This document shows, one piece after another, positions 56,899-64,000 of a stretch of 64,000 nt of DNA (positions are counted from its first letter, which is position 1; each line of letters starts with the position of its first letter). This stretch comes from Rhododendron vialii (taxonomy: Eukaryota > Streptophyta > Magnoliopsida > Ericales > Ericaceae). The position numbers and the translations under genes are program-made. The notes under the pieces were generated by a model, which was not told the origin of the DNA, did no database searches, and saw nothing but the letters and a program-made list of their open reading frames with translations. The DNA is taken from assembly GCF_030253575.1 (NCBI RefSeq), contig NC_080566.1:31407001-31471000 (forward strand), written 5' to 3'.

Positions 56899-57377
56899 TG
56901 TTATTTGAATTTTGGTAACCTCCGTCTAGGAGAGTCACCTCCATCAAGGTTGGTGCGCGGGACTGTATTTTATTTGTCTGGACGTGGCTTAAGTCTGTCT
57001 GGACGCTAGGACACTGAATTAACGCAAGTTAGTTTGACCTATTTTCTGGGTTCTGCTATATAAAGAGACTTTGGGGAGTGCTAGGCTTTGTGCCTTGGGT
57101 GTGATATTAGGGTTTTGGGTTTCTCTTTGGGTTCCACTAGGGTTTTGTTTCCCTTTGGATTCCGCCGGAGTTTTGTCGCTAATATTGTTTGGTCCTTTTT
57201 TAGAGTGACGGATATAGCCGATTCTTTGTAATATATCCTCATTAGGGCGAATCCTCTCTTGCTCCTTGCATTTGGAGTACGTTTGAGCTTATAATAAAGC
57301 GGAACCATGTAAATCTTTGTGTCCTTGTTTGATAGCTTGTTGGTTTGTTTTTTCTCTACTTGTCAATTGTCATAACA
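56899..57377 (+). mobile_element. Probable LTR of a retrotransposon
   Basis: Begins TGTTATTTGAATTTTGG and ends TTGTCATAACA (TGTT...AACA). It carries a CTATATAAAGAGAC TATA box near 57056 and an ATAATAAAG signal near 57291. It is followed by AAATGGTATATTGGAGATCA, partly resembling a primer-binding site. No internal domain or partner LTR was found; part of it recurs at 40975-41095. Confidence 0.45.
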
Positions 57378-57709
57378 AAATGGTATATTGGAGATCAGAG
57401 TTTCTCCTAGGCATTCGTTTATTCTGCTTGTTCTGATTGTCAATGTGGACTTTGTAACTTGACACCACATGCTTGGAGAAGTTGGGTTTGGGTGTTTTTC
57501 AGATCAAATTTCAGATTTTAACTACTTGAAAGCCGGTTTTCATCTTTTATTGCAGCTTAATCATAATTTCACAAATTAGTAAATATGTTTATTTGCCTAT
57601 ACTAAAGTTTAAAATCTATAATCTGCAGCCAAATTTGAAGTTATGATCTGAAATATGTAATTACAGCTATCGTAAAGACGCCTTTAGATTCCGTGTTTTA
57701 TAAAAGTTA

Positions 57710-58101
57710 CTCTCTCCGTTCCTTTTTAAATGTCAAGTTTCTTAATTTCAACTCTTTTAAGGGACATCTTTTACATTAACTTTTACCTCCACTTTCTAAG
57801 ATTATTGTCTATACCATCTCAAAGGAAAAAGATAAAGGATCCAACTCAAGCCTCGGAGCGAGTTCTGGCTGCAAGGGCAAATGCACTGGTGATGTTTCTG
57901 ATGCAAGCGAAGATAGTCAAAATGAAGAATCCTCTAACGTTCTCCTGCATCAGCCAAATCTTGCACCTCCCGCGTTCCTCTTTTACCTATTAACTTTTCA
58001 AAAGGATAAAGTCATAGTTGCACAAATATTTACACTTTAATTTTTTAAAGTTCACAACGCCAATTGGAATACTTGACTATTATATTTGGGAATGTAGGGA
58101 G
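57710..58101. mobile_element. Stowaway-type MITE carrying foreign sequence
   Basis: Ends CTCTCTCCGTTCC at left and GGAATGTAGGGAG at right, with TA at 57708-57709 and 58102-58103. It is longer than usual (392 bp). Positions about 57820-57975 differ in composition, being GC-richer and free of stops in one frame that reads GSNSSLGASSGCKGKCTGDV and then SDASEDSQNEESS. This looks like a captured host exon piece, gene unidentified. Confidence 0.6.
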
Positions 58102-58103
58102 TA

Positions 58104-59758
58104 ATTTTTCAATTTTTTCTCGTTTAAACAGCCTTTTTTCTTCAGCTTAATCATGATAGCTAAATATGTTTACCTGCCTATACAATAATCCAAAATCTAC
58201 ATCTGCAGTAAAGGTAAGATAAGAGTCTCTAATAAATGGTCATCGGGTCATGCCCACATGGGTCATCTGAGAAGGATCTCGCAGGAGATGGGGTTGTCGG
58301 AGATGGAGGATTCGGAGTGGGAAAGGTGTTTTGTTGGAGAGATGGGAATTCCTTTTATATTTAAACTCAGCCATTCATTTCAATGGTTGTGAGCCTGAGA
58401 TGTTGTGTTAAATGTAGTGTCTACAAAACTGGCTCCTAATTTATTTTGCAGATACAGAATGGATTAATTATACCCTGGTTTATTGATTTTTTGGAGAATT
58501 GTTGTGCTAGACTTTTGAGGATTTGGGTCCATATCAGTTATACTATGAGAAAGTCTACTTGCACAACTTTGGACACAACTGCATCCGGAGTTGTGATTGA
58601 GAGTTGTGTATGTAGCCCATTCCACGTTATACTATTGAGGACCCATTTGTATTTTCAAGGTACTAGTATTTATGTTCCTAGAAGAATCGTGAGTTGTGAT
58701 AAATTTGGATCTTTTCGCCAGCCCATTGCCTCCAACTCATTTCGATCGAGGACAATGCTTTTAGTTCAACTCTCAAGTTAGCTACTCTGTGGATTATCTA
58801 TCCCTATGCCTTCACAATGTACTCTGCAACTTTCTTGGTGTTCATATTTCGCTCCCCATGTTTACGAAATCCTGGTTCCGTCCCTGCTCACTTGTGCTGA
58901 TTCTTTATTCCACTGAAATTAGACATTGCACAGATAATCCTATTGTATTGCTTGTCTTCTCAACCGGCCAACAATTCCACGACATCTAGTTCCCAAGTAA
59001 TCAAAAGTGAGTTAATTTTGTCTTTGACTCTTGTTCAGGGGTTTTCTTTGACGAATCCTCCAGGTAGGTACAGACATGTCTCTCACCTCACATACAACAG
59101 GTAATTACTGGAGCTAAGGATTAACGGTAACCTCAAGGGAAGTGAGGAATGAAATATCAGGCCTTGGGACACCCTTTTGGGTTTTGGACCTTGTGGATTT
59201 GGGTGCTGAATGTAGGCAACTTGTGGTTGTATGATATCCCGGTTGTAGAGAGATTAGCGGTAATGCTAAGCAATCAGGGTGCAATGTTTCATTCAGGAAA
59301 TACTGAAGTGTGACTGCTTCCGAAGAATTGATCTCAATTCCAAATGAAGTCATGAAGACCATCAAAGCATCACTGAATGCAGTTTTCTTCAACTGAAGAA
59401 TTGAAGGGAATAGTGGAAGGTACTAGCAACTTACCCTCTTGTGGCACGTCATAGTGGTTCTGAATAACAACAGATTTATTGCATTTGGTCATCGGAGTGA
59501 ACTTGTGTATTAACAAGTCCTTTCGACTTGCCCCCGTAGTTCTTTGTTTTTGAACTGGGATTTCACTGGTAGTTGGCTAGCTGAATTCTTGCCCCCTCGC
59601 AATGTAGTTTTACAATAAGAAATCCGCTAAAAGATATAGTACTTGGTTTTCGTTTTAAATTTTGCTTTGTTCTTCCATTCAACCCTTACTTAGCACAACC
59701 TATGCTTGTAGCTTGTGCGTGATTGGAAGTCGGAGTTTATTTATCTGAAGCTCTACTT
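58104..59758. other. Intergenic, with fragments of mTERF downstream flank
   Basis: No gene recognised. 59130-59400 contains phrases (TGACTGCTTCCGAAGAATTG, GGTCTCAATT-like) that loosely recall the sequence downstream of the class B mTERF copies, so it may be an eroded duplicate of that flank. The 111-codon frame at 58446 has no recognised similarity. Confidence 0.35.
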
Positions 59759-59767
59759 TTTACTTGA

Positions 59768-60978
59768 GAGAAAAAGTTCTCTCCGGATCACCCGGCAACC
59801 CATGTTTGTCCGGATAACAAGTGGGGAGGCACTACGTCATCAAATTTCCCAAATGTTGTACTTTTGTTTCACCGAGCAACAATTATTATGGGTCCCCTCT
59901 TAACCTTGGGTTAACCTTTTGTTTGTCAGGTCATCTTCTTCCTTGGAACTGGTGCGTGACAATCACCGCCGAGAATAGATATCACTCTCGGAAACACACC
60001 AAAAACGTGCGGCGACAGACCTCCTTTGGCGTCGTCTTGCACCGTTCAAATTGTCTCGACACGAAGAACAATACTCTGGTATCAAAAAAATGGCCATTTG
60101 TTATGCCGAGGTATTCAAACAAAACAAACACACACAACCCATTGGGAGGACATTTCAGATTATTATTCAACAAGTAAAATCTCAATAGTTCAAAACTCAC
60201 TCTGGTTCCTCACCACTCTCTGTACATATACACACCAACACATAGAGCTACAAGAGAGGAACAAAACAGAAACATTTAATTCCTAAATCATGCGTAAGAT
60301 CTTCAACGATACGGACATGGAGTCATGGTCTGTCCGGCTTATCACAGTGAGGGCGAGACCGATCAGTCGTCATTTTACTTAACCGATCCTTTCCCCTCCA
60401 TAGTCGAACTCAAACCCGCTCCCACAAATACTATGATTCCTCCTTCCACAGAGCTTCTTTACTAGGGAATCGAATTTCTCTGGAAACGATGGCATTTGAA
60501 CTGAATTTTAGAGGGTGTGGGTTTGAGCTGAATTTTAGAGGGTCTGGGTTTGAGGAGGGAGAGAGAGAGAGGAAAAAGAAACGGGGCCGCTGAAGGAGAG
60601 AAGGGAGAGAGAGGACCCACAATAATTGTTGCTCGGTGGAACGAAAGTACTCCTTCCGTCTCAATTTAATTGTCCTTTTTAGGAGTTTGTATCACTTTTT
60701 AATTGATTATCTTGTAATTTATAATGTTTTAGATGATTTCGAAAATATTGTATTATAAAACTAATCGAGATCTATCAAATAAAACCTATATTCGATATGA
60801 AATTTATTAGGGATTTAAAGATATAACTCATTTTTTAACCAGTTAAAATAAAAGGAGGGACAATTAAATTGGGATGGTGGGAGGACACCATTTGAGAAAA
60901 TTGATGATGTGGCGCCTCCCCATTTGTTATCCAGACAAACATAGGGTGCCCCGGGTGATCCGGAGAGAACTTTTTCTC
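59768..60978. mobile_element. Mutator-like non-autonomous element, exact 9-bp duplication
   Basis: A 1211-bp element whose first about 100 bp (GAGAAAAAGTTCTCTCCGGA, TCACCCGG, TTTGTC-GGATAACAA-TGGGGAGG) return inverted at 60880-60978. The target duplication TTTACTTGA is exact at 59759-59767 and 60979-60987. The interior holds no transposase. A nested Stowaway-like MITE lies at about 60652-60888. Confidence 0.9.
60652..60888. mobile_element. Stowaway-like MITE nested in the MULE
   Basis: Inverted ends CTCCTTCCGTCTCAATTTAA at left and TTAAATTGGGATGGTGGGAG at right, with further complementary sequence inside (TTGTCCTTTT and GGAGGGACAA). The left flank is TA but the right is not clearly TA, so the edges are approximate. 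Confidence 0.7.
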
Positions 60979-60987
60979 TTTACTTGA

Positions 60988-61594
60988 TCATTTGTTTTTC
61001 TCAAAACTCCTTTTTATCTTGCATTGCTTTCCAGATTGTTCAGCAGACAATATTGTTCTCACATTCTGTATTTTCGGATAGTATGTGCGCATGCACATGC
61101 GAAGGGACACATAAAGGGCCACAACCCCTTACTTTCCACCTGGGTATTCAACCTTGATGCTGCATTTTACATTGCTGCGTGTACTTTGAGATATTCATAA
61201 GATAGGAAATTATTGCATATCGGCCTGAGGAATTCCGTTCTTTGATTGAAATGAAACTTTTTCTCCGCTCCGGACTACTGCCCGGTTAATGCTCCAGCCT
61301 ACTGCTGCTTTCATAAGAAACCCGAGACCGAAAGCTGCAAATTTGTTTGAAGGGGGTATTAGCACTCCAGTTCTCTATAAAGCTGGAGTAGTAGTAACCA
61401 AAAACTTCATCTTGACCATCTGATAGCTTCATGGGATGATTTATGCTCCCAGACGAATTCTTTCAGATGGAGGTTTTTTTTGTAATAGTTTCTTTGGCAG
61501 GGAGGTTTTTTTAGGGACTTCTAGGATGGCTTTGAGTTGCATTAATCAGATGCCAAAACTACAAATTCGTCAACAGAATACCAGAAGAACAAAA
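60988..61594. other. Intergenic with dispersed repeat
   Basis: 61105-61219 matches 40845-40970 (CACATAAAGGGC-ACAAC, GGGTATTCA-CCTTGATGCTG). The remainder shows nothing recognisable. Confidence 0.5.
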
Positions 61595-61717
61595 GCCGGT
61601 AGAAAGAGCTAGATCCATATGAACCCAAATTATAACTGCTAATCTGAATTCGTACTAGATTTTAGAGTTGGCTCCTACCATGTAAACTAGGATTGTGCAA
61701 AAAAAACTTTAATACCC
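61595..61717. repeat. 123-bp direct repeat flanking DEFL locus 2, copy 1
   Basis: GCCGGTAGAAAGAGCTAGAT to TTTAATACCC, almost identical (one difference seen, AGGATT versus GGGATT) to 62764-62886 in the same orientation. Confidence 0.92.
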
Positions 61718-61734
61718 TAAGAACCTTGAAATCG

Positions 61735-62155
61735 CTAAGTTTGATTGTAGATGACGAGATGGTTGAGAAGAAGCCGTGCCTGCTTTCTGGCCGGCCTTGG
61801 CAGGCACATCTTTGTAGCAAATGTGAAAACACTGGCAAACAAACTGGTTGTCATCTTGGCATTTCCCCACCCTACGGGGTGCAGCTTCTCACAAAACTGT
61901 TCACAATTCGGTTGTTTGCAGGAGAACGGTGGCCGAGACAGTTTCTCATCCTTGCATACAAGTGTCACTCTGTAACTTTCACCTGCGTAGAAAAGACATT
62001 CAGAAACACCAAGACGGTGGAAATAGGATACATTCGGCATAGTTTAGTCACCTTAATTTTTGAAACCGAGTTGTTTCATTCGAGAATGTGTCTGTACCAT
62101 AATGCAATGAGATAATAACCATGACAAGGACTAAAGCTGCTACAAAGGGCTTCAT
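61735..62155 (-). pseudogene. Defensin-like (DEFL) cysteine-rich peptide locus 2, frame broken
   Basis: Exon 1 (62155 to about 62098) encodes a signal peptide, MKPFVAALVLVMVIISLHY, with a GT donor. Exon 2 starts at 61982 after a good TTTTCTACGCAG acceptor with matching phase. Exon 2 encodes cysteines including NCEQFC (C-x3-C). The G-x-C and C-x-C cysteines typical of the fold (about 61870-61820) are again in another frame, with the break near 61875. Read straight, the product would be a roughly 100-residue peptide without the closing cysteines. The locus may be a pseudogene or a diverged short protein. It is paralogous to 49394-49935 with the same exon structure. Confidence 0.65.
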
Positions 62156-62763
62156 CTTCAATGACAAGATCTTGTTTATGGTGAAGAACAGAGAGAGAGA
62201 GAAGAGAGGATGAGCTTGTTTATATATATATCTTCAGATTTATCAGTAGTGAAGTGGAAGGGTCGTAGCAATCAAATAATGGAAACTAATGCGAAATAAT
62301 GCGTTTGCAAACCAAGGAAGTGGAAGGGTCATGTGACTCATATGATCAACAAAATAATGCATGGTTTTATTGGGACTAGGAGTTCCTATGGTGCGGCACT
62401 GCACTATGGGCTTGTAGGGCATTCCGAAAGCAACCTTCGAGAAATGATTGTCACGGTCCGATTCTGTCATTGTATAGAGTTTGCTAAGAACTTTATTGTT
62501 GTAAAAAATCAAATTGATCAAAGATTGATAGTCGCATGATCAGACAACACGTGTTTCTGAAAAATAAACGGTTAGTATGATTTAGAGAATGAACTAATAA
62601 GACAAATCTAACTCGATCATGTTTTTAGATATATACATCTTATTAACTTGATTTTTTGTATAAGTATAGTTCTCCGCACACTCTAAATGATGATTGATTC
62701 GGATCCTGAGGATTATCTCTGGAAAAGCCATATTGAGGCACACTACAACCGTGTAGTGCATTT

Positions 62764-62886
62764 GCCGGTAGAAAGAGCTAGATCCATATGAACCCAAATT
62801 ATAACTGCTAATCTGAATTCGTACTAGATTTTAGAGTTGGCTCCTACCATGTAAACTGGGATTGTGCAAAAAAAACTTTAATACCC
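62764..62886. repeat. 123-bp direct repeat flanking DEFL locus 2, copy 2
   Basis: Second copy of 61595-61717, 1.17 kb away in the same orientation on the other side of the DEFL locus. It is absent from the duplicate at 49 kb, so it arose after that duplication. Confidence 0.92.
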
Positions 62887-64000
62887 AAAACACATGGTGG
62901 GGAAGAGCCCACAATCTCACATCGGTGGGGAATGGAAAGTAAAGGTAGTATATAATGTAATCCGACTAGTCAATGTATAACTTGAGGTTAACCTTTTGAG
63001 CCACGTGATTAGTCTAAGGGTTATGCAGGTCAGCTCGCGCAGATTGTTACAAGGATAAATCAATTTTCTTCTCATTTCTCTTGTCTCTCCTCACCATTCA
63101 ATCTAACATCAGTAATCTCATTGTTACAGCACCAAACCTTTAGCATGATTGAAATTCCCATTATATGCCGATTTGAGGAACTTCCAAAACAGTACAAATC
63201 GAGATGTGTCTCATGGTCAGCTTCGATATGGTCAGTGTAGTTTCTCTTTAGTTATGGTTGGTCAGCCTTGTTGAGGTTGTTGATTTTAAAATTTTGCTGG
63301 AGTGGTGAGAGAGGTGGAACTATGGAGGGAAAGAAGGGACGAAGACAAATTGTATGGTTTTAAATTTGTTGATGCTCTGTTCATTGTAATCCAAGGGCAG
63401 TACAACACAGAATTAGTCAGTTTTGTTGTTTTACTTTTGGTTCTTCAATCCATCGTTCGCGTAAAATGGTAACATGAGTCACGAGGATAATGTTCATTAC
63501 ACTAGAAGGTTCAATAGTGGGATGATCATTTGCTGTCTTTAATTTTTTAAAGGCCACAATACAAGATAGAAAAAAAAATTCGGTTTCCTTGGGACACGAC
63601 CACAAGGTGTCATCGGCCTTTTCCTTTTTCCGAGCACACATACATGTAGGGCCAATATATCGGTGCCGACTTATCATCCTCAACCACCACGCCCTTCACG
63701 AAACCGCTCCTCCACCATTGAGCCAATGACACCTTCCACCACCCACTCTTTCCCCAAACTCACCACTGAAACCACTTCCTAGAGCCACACTCTCGATGCA
63801 CAACCACTACCACTAGAATCCTTGCCCGAATGCCTGCGAACTTCCAGAAAATACCCGCACCTATCGCCATTCACAAATCTAAATCTAATTTTGTTGGCAT
63901 CCAAACCACCAAACCATCCCATTGTAGCTTCAATCTAGCCTCTAATCCCTACCATCGGCAACATTACCACATGAACAAATAGTAATTATTCAATAGTTCA

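Larger units (their letters stand above)
61735..63990. repeat. Segmental duplication, copy 2
   Basis: Counterpart of 49330-51550. It includes the DEFL locus and 63124-63990, which aligns with 50750-51550 throughout (TTGATGCTCTGTTCATTGTA, CATGAGTCACGAGGATAATG, TTGAGCCAATGACACCTTCC). It continues toward the window edge. Confidence 0.75.

Noticed and set aside
61693-62115. 140-codon plus-strand frame over DEFL locus 2
   Set aside because: Antisense to the signal-peptide and cysteine-rich exons, whose structure is shared with the paralogue at 49 kb.

Overview
This is a plant nuclear DNA window, most likely from a eudicot. It is AT-rich. Its genes have introns with GT-AG borders, organelle-targeted mTERF genes occur as a family, a chloroplast 16S rRNA fragment is embedded in nuclear sequence, and MITE, MULE, LINE, TRIM and copia debris is dense. 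The species cannot be named from this sequence alone.

Layout. 0.2-2.3 kb: a long-hairpin Mutator-like MITE, then a LINE RNase H relic with a hAT MITE nested in it. 2.5-12 kb: two intact intronless mTERF genes and one 3' mTERF fragment. Between these lie a decayed subtilase, a chloroplast 16S insertion and a palindromic hAT MITE. 12-15.8 kb: gene-poor, with small MITEs. 15.8-22 kb (minus): a receptor-like pseudokinase gene whose exons flank a 4.75-kb transposon-filled intron. 22-24.7 kb: a MULE and unrecognised minus-strand coding-like fragments. 25.8-37.5 kb: a complete nine-exon TOM1-LIKE (TOL, VHS-GAT) gene of 396 codons, with TRIM, PIF/Harbinger, copia and Stowaway insertions in its introns. 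37.8-40 kb: a CACTA terminus followed by three exons of mitochondrial processing peptidase alpha. 41.1-44.4 kb: a hAT-like fragment, a LINE 3' half and a Stowaway. 45.2-55.5 kb: an mTERF pseudogene and a third intact mTERF, with a defensin-like locus between them. 55.5-64 kb: an LTR, a Stowaway with passenger sequence, a MULE with exact 9-bp duplications, and a second defensin-like locus inside a segmental duplicate of 49.3-51.5 kb.

How it fits together. The window is a birth-and-death gene cluster. The mTERF copies form two downstream-flank classes (A: 2.5, 11.3 and 45.2 kb; B: 9.4 and 53.8 kb), which suggests duplication of an A-B pair on either side of the TOL gene. The defensin-like locus was duplicated with its own flank. 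All three intact mTERF genes have a transposable-element end 40-250 bp upstream of their ATG. TOL is the only clearly conserved single-copy housekeeping-type gene here. No complete autonomous transposon was found.
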